A stretch of DNA of 64,000 bases from Diadema setosum (Eukaryota; Echinodermata; Echinoidea; Diadematoida; Diadematidae): assembly GCF_964275005.1 (NCBI RefSeq), contig NW_027307654.1:62001-126000 (forward strand), read 5' to 3'. A model generated the notes under the pieces. It ran no database searches and was not told the origin of the DNA. It saw only the letters and a list, made by a program, of their open reading frames with translations. Below, one piece after another: positions 10,816 to 23,605 of this stretch (within the stretch, counting starts at the first letter, position 1; each line of letters begins with the position of its first letter). The translations under genes were made by a program, and so were the position numbers.

Positions 10816-11139
10816 AAATAAGATCACTGTAATGACAAAATACGTTGTCGTAATAAAAAAACAACAACAACTGCTTGAATATTACGCAATGAAAAGTTAT
10901 ATTGTCTCCAGGGAGGATGATACACGTGTATATTTTTAGATAAAGCACGTCGTGTTGCGTGAAGAAGTGGCGTAGATCAAGAATCCTGATTTTTATTCAA
11001 TTATTTACCTGAGCGAGTGGATTTAGAGCGTAGGGGACTGTGTGATTTTTCTGTAGCCTATTTTCAGACACCCTCACATTTTTAATGATATTAACAGTTA
11101 CGATGTCATATTAGCACGGTCTGCTATGTCGAAATATTG
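10816..11139. other. spacer between two repeat arms
   Basis: Unique-looking AT-rich sequence. I see nothing coding in it. Confidence 0.4.
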
Positions 11140-14100
11140 TATCCCGTGAGATTTTCGTGCCAAAATTGATTTTTTTAAGCTAACTTGGTCAATTTCGGGA
11201 TGCTGAATCCAAAAAACTTTGGTTCCATTTTTTTTCGACTACGTCTTCAGCCGCCATTTCGAATTTCAAAATGGCCGCTATAGCAAACTATATTTTGACC
11301 CAGTTCTCATAATGTGAGCAGGATAAAAGGTTCAAATTTGATGCAAAAAGCATGTTTATGATGTCAGACATTCTGATACACCATTTCAAGATGATGTAGA
11401 TTGTTTTGATACAATTTGAGGGCTGCCATCTTGAAATTGAAAATGGCCGCCATAGCTAAATGTATTTTTACCTGTATCTCAGGTTGTAAGCATCAAGTGT
11501 ATATTTGGGGCAAAAAGCATGCTTATGATGTCAGACATGATAATATAAAAATTTTTGTTTTAAATGGAGGATCATTTTGGTTGGCGGCCATCTTGAAATT
11601 CAAAATAGCCACCATAGCAAATGTAATTGGGCCTATATCACATATCGTATGCAGTGTGTAAGGTTCTAACTTGCGGCAAAGAACATGCGTATGCTATAAG
11701 ACTTTCTGAAACATCTTTTTTTTCTGAAGTGATGGTCCATGTTGATATCATAGGTGGCCATCTTGAAATTCAAAATGGCCGCCATACCAGAATGTATATT
11801 TATTTTGACCTATATTTCTTGTTGTACACAATACAGACAGTTCACAATTCGGGCACAAACCGGCCTCATGATGTTGAACATTCAGATGCACTTTGATCCC
11901 CTACTTAAAATTGCAGATCATTTTTTAGGCTGCCATTTTATCATTCAAAATGGCTGCTTTTCAGCTAATATCTGTGGTTACAAGCAACTTTTAGGCATGT
12001 CAATGTTTATGGCTGTGTATATTGTACATTCTTTTACAAACACACACACATAATTATATGTATTCTACAATAATGGATTATTCGCATTGGCTGCCACTCC
12101 TGAAATTCAAGATGGATTTCGACCCATGTTTGGTGCTCTAAGATCTTTACCCTGCAAACTCAAGCATGCTGGAGCGCTTTCATGTAGGACCTATGAAGTC
12201 AATCACTTCAATGATATCATTATTGCATAGGCGGGACTGCTTCCTGTAGGTACACTACCATGATGATATGCAAAATGGCCGCCATGGGCATCATTCCTTT
12301 CAGAGCATTGCATTTGGGTTAAACTTGTGAATGGGAAATCATGTGATTCTGGTGTTTATTAATTTCAAAAGTGCCTAAATAACTGTGTGTGAGTGACTAA
12401 ATGCCCCCATTTTAGACGATTTGAAGAGTTTGTTTGCAAAAACCGATAAGTCCATTTTTGAAGATTTTGAAATACGGTCTCTGTCATAAAGTACAGAATA
12501 ATACCTTTTTAATGATATATTGGTCATTACATATAAAGATACCTTTTTGAAGTTATGGTCGAAAGAAGCAAAAAAAATCTTATCATTCTCTTTATTTTCT
12601 TGACCTTAAATCGTAAATATCTCCATTTGCCAAATATGGATCGGAAATTTACTTTAATAGTTAATGTTTTCTAGGCTCATTCCATACATGTGTTTTTGGA
12701 GTCACAGCACTTGTATAGGGCTGTACACAGGGGAGAATTGGTTCTAAATTCTACCAGAAACAATGACTTACGTATTTCTTGTCATATGAACATGACAATG
12801 AATTCTGTGGCTAGAGTTGGTGTAGGAAGCTCAAAGCATTTAATTGCACAGTTTATGTATATCCACTGGAAATAACTCACAAGGTACCATATTATATTCC
12901 CCTGTAAGTGGAGGCACAAATTAGGTTGTGAAGGTTTATAATTCAAGGTTTAGAGAATTCTTGATCCATCTGCTCTTTGAGACATCATCAAATTTTCAAC
13001 TTCAGCCTGCGACATGAAATGCATGACCATACAGACCTTTGTTTTTCCCAACAATTTGCAGAACATAATCTCTCAACAATGTCAATTGTACTTTATCATC
13101 TCCTTATCCAGTGATGGAGCAGTCAACATGCGATTCAGTATTAAAAGTAAAGCAAAGATCCACCAGGAGAATGAAAATTTCAGTGTCTATACGTAATAAT
13201 CATCAATATGTCTGAAATTCCCTGTTGCTCTTGAAGTGGCATCTAATACATGCAATGGAATAAGGATATCTGCTTCCTTTTTGTGACGGGTGACAGCTCC
13301 CATGGCATCTTTGATGAATCCTTTGTTTCTTTTTCCCCGTTCTTTTGTTAGATGGAATTGACTGATCAGTATTTCAACTTTCAGGCTGATTAGTTGGCAG
13401 GGTTTTGTGGGTTTCTAAGGCATGGGTATGAAAAATGAACCTTTGTTAGTGAGAATGAGGAGAATGCCATAAAATTATGAGATGAAGAGTGATTGTGGAA
13501 TTATACAACAGTAGAACTTATAACTTCCGATATTTGCGTCATCCAGTAATGACCGAATAATGACAGGTATATCAGACTGTTGTACCGGTAAAAGTGTTAT
13601 AAGAAGGAAGTGGTCCTTTATATAAGCTGAATGACTTTTGATCAAATATTACACGGTGTATTCAATTGCAAGAGCTGAATTTCTGGCCTTCTTATAGTAT
13701 CCCAGACTGATTTTTTTTTTAATTCTTTCAGATACAAATTCTTTATACAGAACATGAAAACTTCCCTTTCCATCTCTTTCTAGAATATCCTCCTTGAATG
13801 TGGGATACCTGATTGCCAAGCACCACATTCATCAGTTTAAATGCATTGACATTTTTTTAGATTACCCTCATGTGATGGTGTTCCAAATTGTTGCGGAATT
13901 TTGATGCATCCAAAGTGCTGCAGAACTGAGCTATTATTGCTCTTTGTTATAATAGTTTTGGAATCATTGGCGGTACAGCAGTAAGCATCTTGGAAGTCTT
14001 GATTGAAAATGACTCACACAAGGGCAATCAGGAAAAACCTACTCATTAGCATTCCTTATTCATTCTTTGTTATTCTAGCAATATATCCAGCAATTATTAG

Positions 14101-15285
14101 CTCCCTGATGAGTTGTTACATTTTGTGGTCAACAAACAAGCTTGTGAATGGGATGTCTGGTAGGATGACCATGGCATTTCTTGCCATTGCCAGACTCGTC
14201 CTTGTATGTCTTCATTCTCTCGAGGCAGCATCAAGTTTTTGAAGATCATCTTAAATCGTAGCAATGCTTGCTTTTGTACAAATACTCATAATAACTGGGA
14301 TTAAATAAAACTATTAACGAAGTTCTACAACACCAAAATAATGTTTTGCCTGAGAAGCAAAATCAAATCTCTTGTACGCGAACCACATACCCGCTTGGCT
14401 ATTATGGGACTTCCAAACTTATGGAAAGTGGTATGGGACACCCTCCCCTCCCCCACCCCCTCACGCAGTTTTTGCCCCTCAGGATGGCTTGATGACGTCA
14501 TTGGAACTTCGTCCGTACAGTCTGAATTTATGGCGGCCATTTTGAACTGAGAGATGGCTGTCGTTCGGTCCAACTATATAGGACAATTTTGGCAAATTCG
14601 TCTAAGGTGCTTACCACAGTATCAATATGTTTTCTATGGCCACCATCATGATTTTCAAGATGGTGGCCTATCGAATGATCCACAATAGGAAATAGCTGTA
14701 CTGGAACGTTTGACACCACAAATATGTGCATTACTGAAAATTTGATGCTCCTACAATAATTGCAACATGAGATACAGGTAAAAACGCTATGGCGGCCATT
14801 TTGAATTTCAAGATGGCAGCCTTTAAAATTGTATTAAAACAGTCCAAAATATCAGAAAATGATATATCACAGTGTCTGACATCACAACCATGCATTTTGC
14901 ACCCAATTTGAAGCTTCTACAATGCTCACTGTATGAGATATGGTTAAAAATAGTGTGTGCTATGGCGGCCATTTTGAAATTCAAGATGGCAACCTACTAA
15001 CTGTATTAAAACAATCCACAATATAAAAACAAAAGATATACCAGAGTGTCTGACATCACAACCATGCATTTTGCACCAAATTTGAAGCTTCTACAATGTT
15101 CACTTAATGACATATGGCTAAAAATACAGTTTGCTATGGCGGACATTTCGAAATTCAAAATGGCGGCCGAAGACGTGGTCGGAAAAAAATGGAACCAAAG
15201 TTTTTTGGATTTAGCACCCCAAAATTGACAAAGTTAGCCAAAAAAAAAAAAAAATCAATTTTGGCACAAAAATCTCACGGGATTA
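11140..15285. mobile_element. Foldback-type element with arms of roughly 165-bp AATGGCCGCCAT units
   Basis: The sequence from 11140 (TATCCCGTGAGATTTTCGTG, then CCAAAATTGA, AACTTTGGTTCCATTTTTTT and the first GGCCGC core) is repeated in inverted orientation up to 15285 (GGAACCAAAGTTTTTTGGAT, CAATTTTGGCAC, AATCTCACGGGATTA). Behind each end lie tandem units carrying AATGGCCGCCAT, a GCATGTTTATGATGTCAGAC-like segment and a TGAAATTCAAAATGG segment. Cores lie near 11265, 11430, 11595, 11770, 11945 and 12275 on the left, and near 14530, 14640, 14790, 14965 and 15140 on the right. The middle (12310-14500) lacks the units. No target duplication was identified. I infer a non-autonomous or decayed foldback DNA transposon. 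Confidence 0.7.
13187..13411 (-). pseudogene. Possible decayed coding remnant in the centre of the foldback element
   Basis: One minus-strand frame stays open for about 75 codons with an ordinary amino-acid mix, including GKRNKGFIKDAMGAVTRHKK and LHVLDATSRATGNFRHIDDY. It is flanked by short open pieces in other frames farther along the strand (12950-13140). I do not recognise the family. It could be a dead remnant of the element's own protein or chance. Confidence 0.25.
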
Positions 15286-15289
15286 CAAA

Positions 15290-15720
15290 GTAGCCTCTAT
15301 TATAATTTTTTTTATGGCAAGTTTGAAATTAAGTGATCCATTATGCCCCACCTTCACAATACTGAAGTCGGCCGGGATCTTCGACATGCAGCGGCTCCGT
15401 GTAAAAATGATCTCACGTTGTCCACCTTCATAGCTCATAATGGTTATTTTCAGCACTCGGTATCATATTTATTATGCATGATAACGACCAATATAATCGC
15501 CAACATCTATACGTATATGTTTCTTTGTTTGTTTGCTTGTTTGTTTGTTTTTTAATCAATTGTACCAATATCCAGTGACGGGGCGTGTTTTCTTTTTAAG
15601 GTGCTTGCAGTTAGTCCCCTTTTTATTTTGTGTCCGTGTGTATGTGTATGGGGGTGTCTATCGATCCTCTGGGGTATAAGTGTCTTATCAAAAGATTCAT
15701 ATCATACAGGTGAGGTATTC
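15290..15720. other. unassigned spacer
   Basis: Short direct GTTT repeats at 15528-15550; otherwise nothing that I recognise. Confidence 0.35.
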
Positions 15721-15724
15721 TAAA

Positions 15725-16098
15725 TGGATAGTATAATTTTGGTTGAAATGGGAAATTCTAAATTTAACTTTTTACGAGATAATTAGAAATCACTTGTGAA
15801 ATTTAAAAAGGATACAATTCTAAAATAAATTCAAAGTGTATTGTTTTAAATCGGTTGTGGTAAATGGCCGAGATATCCAAAAACAAAGTAAAACATTGAG
15901 CCAACAAAAGGTAGGTCCGATGTTTTATTAGGATCACTTTGTTTTAAATATCTCAGCCATTTTAATACCAATTTTCATCGAAAAAACTTTGAATTCCTCG
16001 TAGAATTACGTGCTCTTTCATATTTCAAAAGAACTTTCTCATCTCACAAAAAAGTTGGAAACCTGACGCCCCATCTCAGCCAATACTCTACCATCCCT
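15725..16098. mobile_element. TTAA-target palindromic MITE (family M1)
   Basis: This copy belongs to the family of the better-preserved elements at 41172-41552 and 43317-43699. It has a near-palindromic core with GGCCGAGATATCCAAAAACA facing TTTAAATATCTCAGCCATTT around a short spacer. Ends resemble AGGGATGGTAGAGTATTGGC (right end, complemented) and TGGATAGTATAATTTTGG (left). Flanking TTGA and TAAA are decayed TTAA sites. There is no ORF of interest. Confidence 0.65.
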
Positions 16099-16102
16099 TT
16101 GA

Positions 16103-17290
16103 TTTTTAATGCCTTCCCTTTATTTCAAGATAGTGACAGCGCCCCCCCCCAAAAAAAAAGCAAAAACAAAAAAAAATCATAATTATGTTTAAAGAAAGTG
16201 GAATGCATGAAAACTGACAACTCGTTTTTTTTTTCACTTCTAACAATGGGTACCGTAACTTGAATATCCAAAAAGTACACCTAAATATGTGTACAAAATC
16301 GGGCTTTACACACATACAAAAAAAAAATGCAGTTTCTTTTGGTAGTATGTAATACAACTGTTGTCATAGCAAAGGCTATCAAAATGGAATGTAAAGCCCA
16401 ATTTAATTAACTTTACGAGAGCTAGAAATGATGCAAAACACTGGCGTACATGTTGTCAGTTACCAAAACGTCATGAAATCCATGTGTTACCATGTCACAC
16501 ACACAAAAAAGTGGAGAACTGCATTTGACTTCTCATTGAATGCATGCAAAAATATTTTTTTACCTAGTGACTGATCGGTAGGACAAGTTCGAATACATTC
16601 CACTTTTCACAGTGACGCTTATAAAAAGAGACGTTACAGTTGAAATCTGCCTGTTGAGTAGATTTGATTGCTTATTAAAGTTCACGCATGAGTGTTTTTT
16701 TTTCCAGCTTGCGACTTGTTAGAGTCGCAGAATATAGTAATTATTTCAAATAATGAATTAATTATCCTGAGAATGATGAGAAGCCTGAAGGGGCGAGCTC
16801 ATCCTCCGGAGGAGAAAATACCTTTAGTTTCATCGGTAGTATATAAGCAACATATGTACAATTGAAATTACAAATAACGACGGCATTCTATACGTCGCCG
16901 ATAAAAGTTTGTATGGAATTGCGTGTGTTTGTGCGTGCCTGTTTTCATGTGTGTGTTCGTATTGGTTTATGTGTCCAAAGAGAGTATGGGTACGCTGGCA
17001 TCCCCTTTTCAAAGTGAACATGCCACTCCTGAATTGTTATGATGACGATGATGAATTTTAGACTACCGATAAACGTGAGGCTATAAAGCGACGATAATGG
17101 GGGTGAGAGCGGATAAGATGGGCATTTAAACAGTAATTTCAAAGGTTCTATGTACATTACTTAATAACCTTAATACACACACTCACACATTGTATGCGCA
17201 CACGTATCAACAAACGCATAAGACAGTAATTACAACAACATATTTTGTCACAACAAGAATTTTACTCTATTTATATTAAGAGCCTTAGTT
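16103..17290. other. unassigned AT-rich spacer
   Basis: Homopolymer runs (near 16140-16180 and 16225) and GT-rich stretches near 16920-16960. No coding or repeat family is recognised. Confidence 0.35.
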
Positions 17291-17293
17291 ATA

Positions 17294-17523
17294 TTTCATT
17301 TTCGGATTTACGAATCCTCATTTTTCGGACTAATGAAACTTATTTCATCTTCGGATTAACGAACCTTTGGAATAACGAACCTTATCTTATTTTCGGATCG
17401 ACGAACCGTATTTCGTTTTCGGAATAACGAACCTTCGGAATAACGAATCTTATTTCATTTTCGAATTAAAGAACCTTCGGAATAACGAATCTTCGGAATA
17501 ACAAATCTTCGGAATAACGAGCT
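17294..17523 (-). repeat. TTATTCCGAAGG minisatellite array, inverted arm
   Basis: Units of the type TTCGGATTAACGAACC and TTCGGAATAACGAACC, the reverse complement of the array at 10563-10815. The last few units shorten to about 19 bp. Together the two arrays bracket a 6.96-kb block. Confidence 0.85.
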
Positions 17524-17989
17524 GTAACCACTTAAATATCAATATTGTAATCCTTAAAGGTAGGGAATCCCATTTGCACGCCTTAAATGAAGAGTTGTAT
17601 AAATACAGTGGTATGTTGAAGAGAATATCATTTTAGAAACTCCCATAAAGTATTGAAAGTGGCTGGTAACATTTAGTACATTTTTTTGACAGTTAGATTT
17701 TGCATTGAATTGTTTTCGGGGCTCACCGTAAATTCCAGTACATTACTAGGCTACCTTTGCAGACCCATGTACTGCATGTGTGTCCATCATGTATATTTTG
17801 TGAAGAAAGTTCATCAACACTACAAACATTTCTATATACATTCTTACCACACACTCTATATGTTATTACATCAGCTCTTGTACTTTTAGATTTGTGTTTA
17901 TAGATCACAAATACAGAAGAATGCAACAAAAAGGCTTAAGTGTGGCTGACACACAGAACTACTGAGTAGTTGAGTTTTGTGCATTATTC

Positions 17990-18985
17990 AAATTTTAGAT
18001 AACTGTTGACTTCCAAATTTCTAAGCAGTGGCCTAAGCAAGTCCCCTGAGGTTCATATTTAATGTTTTGCTGCATTTTGGGAGGTCTGTAAAAGGTATCC
18101 CCTACCTTTAAATCATGACCAACAATTTTCAACTCAAACATTTCACTTTTGTATTTAGGGGTTAAATTATGAACAACTTTATGCATTGTGCACAGTCTTT
18201 TAAGTTTATTTCTTCTCATCTCAAGTGTGTCAGCACTAATTTGTGAGTATAACAAATTAGTTGGATATCTCGAATTTACCTGCAACACTGCTCTTTGAGA
18301 ACGATTCTAAAGAATTTGAAGATGCTGAATAGAGCTCTGATTAATATTTCACCATATAACATCACAATCATCAAAATTACTTTGAATGATGGATTTATAA
18401 AATATAATAGCCGTTTCAACTGATATAAAATACCTTATTCTCTTTAACAAATACAGATTTCTTATATTGCGTTTACACAAGTGTTCAATATGATGGCTTC
18501 AGTCTAGTGACTGATCGATATACACACCAAGATATTAACAATAAGGAACTTGAGTTATTCTAACGTTGCTTACAATCACATTCAAATTCACGTGTTTAAC
18601 CTTTTTTCTTGGATCCTATTTACATAGTTTCGCATTTTTCCAAATTAAGAGCTAGTCGGTTTACATGTTAACCAATCTACAATACAGGCCATAACATGGT
18701 TTACATTTTTCTTCAATCTATTTTACATTTTTACCAGACACAAATACACGTGTCGTCAGCATATAATGCAAGCGATGATCTTTGTAAGCAGTTAGGCAAA
18801 TTATTGATATAGATTGTGAACAAAAGCGGGCCAAGATTGGACCCTTGCGGGACTCCACATGTTACACCAAGTGATTTCGATTGAAAACCATTCACCTCAG
18901 TATATTGTGTGCGATTGCTGAGGTAATCCTTAAACCATTCATATGCTTGGGGCGCCATGCCAATCATTATATATATCATATATAT
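17990..18985 (-). pseudogene. CR1/L2-like LINE reverse transcriptase remnant
   Basis: On the minus strand from 18979 the frame reads PQAYEWFKDYLSNRTQYTEV, then GVPQGSNLGPLLFTIYINNL and LALYADDTCI, the palm of a non-LTR reverse transcriptase. Degenerate frames near 18290-18560 continue with LGVYIDQSLD, a stop, HIEHLCKRNIRNLYLLKRIR and YFISVETAIIFYKSII. The C-terminal part (18288-17995) includes LKRLCTMHKVVHNLTPKYKS. There are multiple stops and shifts, and the element is truncated just 5' of the palm next to an AT microsatellite. Confidence 0.8.
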
Positions 18986-19014
18986 AATATATTTATTTGT
19001 ATATAATATATATC
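18964..19014. repeat. AT microsatellite
   Basis: TATATA-rich tract with TTTATTTG interruption, abutting the 5' end of the LINE remnant on its upstream side. Confidence 0.8.
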
Positions 19015-21335
19015 ATCTTGCTGAATTAATGGAGATGTTCAGACTTAAAGAACAGCACAGTGTTCAGAGTTGTTCAATCAAACACATACTCCTTGGCAAC
19101 GTCATCCCCTATATACATGCTACTCATACTTAGTTTTTGGCACACACTCTTTGCAGAGAAATTAAAACATCTCCGTACCATAGATCATTGCATTTCATGT
19201 TTGTTTAATGAAGTTATTAAATGACTTAAAAGGAAAAATACAGATAAATTCCCCATTTTTTAACACTATCAAAGTAGAGTTCATCATTTGTTACAAACAT
19301 GCCATTTTAATTTGTCAAGATGGATACATTTCTGCACACACACAAAGAAATGTGCATTTACATGTCTGCTATAGGCGAAGTTGTTGTCATCGTTCAAATC
19401 GAAGAGTTAAATTACATCAAGTTCTTTTACATTATAATGTAATACATGTGCAATTAAGAAAGTTAAATACATGTACATAAAATATGCTCATCCAGTTACT
19501 GAATATCTTCAAATTTTGTAAATAAGGGAAAGCAATACAATTTATAAATGGCCTGTCATTACATTATCATTAAATCATTGTATTTCCTTTAAAAAAAAAT
19601 GTTTTATGACACAGAAAAAATAAAAGTCTCTCCCAGCAGGGAAACATTATGGAACATTGGCAATCCATGCGCTTTGTGTAAAAAAATACACTTTTATCAT
19701 CTAAAGAAAGCAGACTTGTTAATGTAAGATGTTACATATACACGTAGGTACAACACAATGAAAACAGGTAAAGCAAACAAATAAAACAGTACAATAAAAT
19801 GTATAACAAAAGCTTCATAGTCAGTTTCCACATATCTCATAGACGAGAAAACAACCGGGCACAACACTTTCCAGCTCTATGCAAATAGATAAAACATGAA
19901 TGAAAATACTTCATCACAAACACTTGAAAAAAGTTACAATTTCAAGATTATCTACAAACCTTCAAACAAGATATCTAAAGATCATTTGAAAATCAAAGCA
20001 CAGTACAATGTACACACATACTAGTACATGTACGATTCCATGAGCATATCTTTAAATGGCTAATGCATACATGAACGTTAGTATCCTCACCTGTTACATA
20101 GCAGAAGGAAAAGAGGGATACCAAGTTTGCTGAAACTGCAATGAAATATAAATAATACTGATACACAATAAATAAACACACACACACACACACACATAAA
20201 CTGTGACAAGGAAAAAAAGAAAATAAAAGACCCCCACCCAGCACCAAAACCAAAAGATTAAGTCACATAATTATTTTGTCGTTCCATCTTCTCTTTTCTT
20301 TCTTTTTCTTGACATCGTTCTCGATTTTTCATAGAGATACTTCCTCATATTTATTGGAATACATACACAAAGGGAAAGTCCCTCTTGCGCCAATGTCGTG
20401 ATGTATTTTGTTTTTTTTTAATGGAAGAGGTTCAGAGGTTTGCGTTATTGCAATGGACTAGAATCTTTTGTTTGGTAGGTGACAAAGGAGTCATACCGAG
20501 TCAGTCAGCCACAAATTGAATAGGCAAAAATCAATCGGTTTGAAATGAGAGAGAGAGAGAGAGGGAGAGATGAAGAGGGAAAGAGGAGGAGAGACAAATG
20601 GAAGATGCTTATCAATGCTCACGAGTATCGCAAGTAGCAGAGGAAAAAAGTCAAAAAATCTAAAAACAATTTATCTTACTGGACTGTCTCCCTCCCCCTC
20701 CCAAAACAAAACAGCAACAACAAAACAGAACAACAAAGAAACATAACGTATATTCCCGAAAACGACATATCCATATCACGTTGATTTTGTTGTTTGATAT
20801 GCTTAATAGTTTCAACCCATTCTTCGCACGCTTATTAATGTACAGTGGGTGCAACCCTATGATGGTTTCTCAGTCTGGAGTTTTTGATTGTTTGCTCGGC
20901 TCCGTCTTGCCCATGGTAGCCAACCTTTTCTGTTAGACTGTGGGAACATGAACAAAATGTATTGTAGTATTTTTATCATTTTTTCCTTGTTTGTTTACAT
21001 TGCTCCGTCTCTCTCATTATCACCCACAAATCAAGGCCATGGTTCTATTCAGCACAATTTCGGCAATGATCTTTCTTTCACCTAACAAAGGACCTCAACA
21101 ATAACCTGCAGCAGGGTACTGCCGGCAGCCCTGTGGAAACTAGCAGGACTGTGAACAATAAGTTTATAAATATCTGATTCGACGGTACCTGTTTAGCTGA
21201 TCATGGAGGTGTGGGTTGACGGAGAGCAGTCGAAACATTTGTCAATGTTAGCACAGACGGCTTCGAATGCGGGAGAGAGACCCTCGCCCCCTCAAAATAA
21301 GCTGTTTAGGGATTCAAAACTGCCCTGTTCTTTAG
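19015..21335. other. unassigned spacer with microsatellites
   Basis: AT-rich with no recognisable coding frame. It contains a CA tract (20175-20196) and a GA tract (20546-20562). Base composition becomes more GC-balanced after 20850, towards the candidate exon. Confidence 0.4.
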
Positions 21336-21551
21336 ACTAATTGCACAAGCGTATTGGTCTTTAAGCCTAACCGAGGTCGCGAAGATCGGGACCTGCTGGG
21401 GGAAAAAAAGACCAAGATGGTGAAGTTGGGATTACTGCCCAGCAGTCCCGACGCGGACGCAGACAAGAAGAATACGGTGGAGAAACAAGACATTGGGGAT
21501 GGAAAGGGGACAAAGGCTCTTCCTGCTGACCATCAACAAGTCTCCTTACCG
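21336..21551 (+). CDS. Possible host exon, 72 codons, function unknown
   Basis: A 216-bp open segment that is more GC-rich than its surroundings. It is preceded by a pyrimidine-rich acceptor (CTGCCCTGTTCTTTAG) and followed by a donor consensus (CCG then GTAGGT). Both boundaries fall in phase 0 of the same frame, so the exon would be symmetric. The predicted peptide is charged and low in hydrophobic residues: it contains EDRDLLGEKKTKMVKLGLLP, then DADADKKNTVEKQDIGDGKG. That would suit a linker or cytoplasmic tail; no domain is recognised. It would be the only host coding sequence in the window. Chance is a real alternative, since no neighbouring exon was found. Confidence 0.25.
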
Positions 21552-21609
21552 GTAGGTACACTCCTTCCATCCAGAACTCCTTCCACCAGCTCTACTTTTT
21601 TTGATTATA

Positions 21610-21644
21610 TTGCTTTGATAAGACCTACCCTTTTATCAAAGCAA
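21610..21644. repeat. Perfect 12-bp hairpin
   Basis: TTGCTTTGATAA and its complement TTATCAAAGCAA are separated by 11 bases. Whether it is functional is unknown. Confidence 0.6.
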
Positions 21645-21659
21645 GCTTAACGCACGAAA

Positions 21660-23335
21660 AGATTTACCAAGATCTAACACACATAAGGTAAGTGAGAATG
21701 TTTCACATTTCGTGTATATACTCAAGATGTATAATCTCTCATAATGACTAGAAGAAAAGCTATCCAAGGTTCAGCAGAGCAGCTGCTCCTTTTATTGTCG
21801 ATTAATGCAACACCGCATGCCTTTGGTTGTAGTGGCCACAACGGATATATGCGCAGGAGTAATTTTGGGGGAACAATTTTTATTTGCACAGTTTTACAGA
21901 AGCCTTTGAGCGTTACCAGCTATCAGTAGAAACCCTCAGGTGTTGTATAGATAATTGAGGCATTTTCAGTTATATATTGTAAACCAACAAAACAATAACG
22001 ATTACAAAATGCAGGTCAGATCCAGCAGAGACACATTTTTAGCTTGAGATTTACGTGGACATCATTGAAAATGGACGACTGACAAACTGATATCTGCAAG
22101 CTACGAAAGAATCGAAGTCCAAGGTTTACTGAAATTCATTTCATCTTTACTTTGCTCCACTTGTATTCACTTTAAGTGAACAGCAACAACAACATCTAAT
22201 ACACAAGACGCAGGATTTTGTTTGATTATCTTTAAAACTTTTACGATGCCTTACAGTTTGAGAAAGATTTTTGTAGGATTTTGAACGTACACGTTTGTGT
22301 GGCTTATTGTCAGAAAAAAAAAAAAAAACAACGCTAGTATACATACGACGCAAACGTGACCACTAAGCAACAAATAATGATTACCTGTCCAATTTATTAC
22401 AGTGAACAAGCGTTAAAATATCATCAAAAGAAGTTCCTATTTTTTTTTCCTAAAATACGACAACAAGATAAAAAGATTTAACACCTTTTTATTCTGACAA
22501 AATGGCAATCTCATGGTATCTCATTCGTTGATTAAAAAAAAAAAATCATTTCTTTTTTTTTTCCTGATCCAAACGAGATATTGACTTGCTCGATTCCTGA
22601 CTTCCAACGAGGGATTTTTTATCACTTTTAGTTATAAACATTGGTCCATTGCACACATCATCTATATGTTGTATTTTTTCCTAAAGATTATGATATGAGG
22701 GTAATACATACCGATACTGTCCCAATGTCAAAGTCTGTTAACTAAAGGAAAATATGTTGTCACTTATTATGGTCTCTAAAATATGCGACCTGACCCGGGT
22801 AATATAAAAACGGTTATCTTATACCGTTATTCAAACTGTAAAAGTACTCCAATACTCCATGTTGATGTTACCTATAGTAAGTGCTGAAAATCAAACAAGA
22901 TGGATTTATATTTATCTTCAAAATTAGACACCCAACATGAGATTTAAGTTTACATATTTCGTGAATCTGTGATTCTAGTCGCTCCCACATCGCATACAAT
23001 CTGCAGAAGGAAATTATCTTCAGGGAACGTGGATGTGACCAAACAAACATATAAAAACAAAATAACAAACATATATTTTGGAGGTTTGCCAGATTTTGGT
23101 TGGCATTCAAATATTCTAATAGTAAAGTTTTATTTCGTTTATCCAAAGTCAACTTGGACAGCAATTTAAATTGTATTTGTCGTTTGGGGTGTGTTTGAGT
23201 AATATTCTCCCAATATATTGCTCGTAGTGTGTTTCAAAGTTTGGAAAGAGTAGATTAAAACCCAAAAGATTACGACTCGCCATTAAAGTTGTTGTAAATA
23301 TCACTATGTTACCATGAGTATATGGTTGCTCATCG
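21660..23335. other. unassigned spacer
   Basis: AT-rich, with homopolymer runs at 22315-22330 and 22533-22561. No coding or repeat family is recognised. Confidence 0.35.
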
Positions 23336-23339
23336 TTAA

Positions 23340-23605
23340 AACAGAAGCTATGGTGAAACCAACAGCAAGCAATTTGATTAAATGCAAAGTTTATTTCATG
23401 AAAATCGGTCTTGGCATGTCTGAGACATCCAAAAAGAAAGTAAAAGAAAGCAACGGCAATAAAAAGGGGGATCCCACCTTTTATTAGGGTCACCCTTTGT
23501 TTTATTGATATCTTAGCCATTTCCTAATCAATTTCTATCAAATAAAAGCTAAATTTCTCTAGCAATTACATGCTTTTCACATTTCATAGGTTTCTCATTA
23601 TCTCC
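23340..23605. mobile_element. Truncated copy of the TTAA MITE family M1
   Basis: It carries the family core: GTCTGAGACATCCAAAAAGA on one side, then GATCCCACCTTTTATTAGGG and TTGATATCTTAGCCATTTCC on the other. It also has the AATTACATGCTTTTCACATTT arm seen in the other copies in shorter form. The terminal CTGTACAG-like ends are missing; the right side runs into a C tract (23603-23615). Confidence 0.5.
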
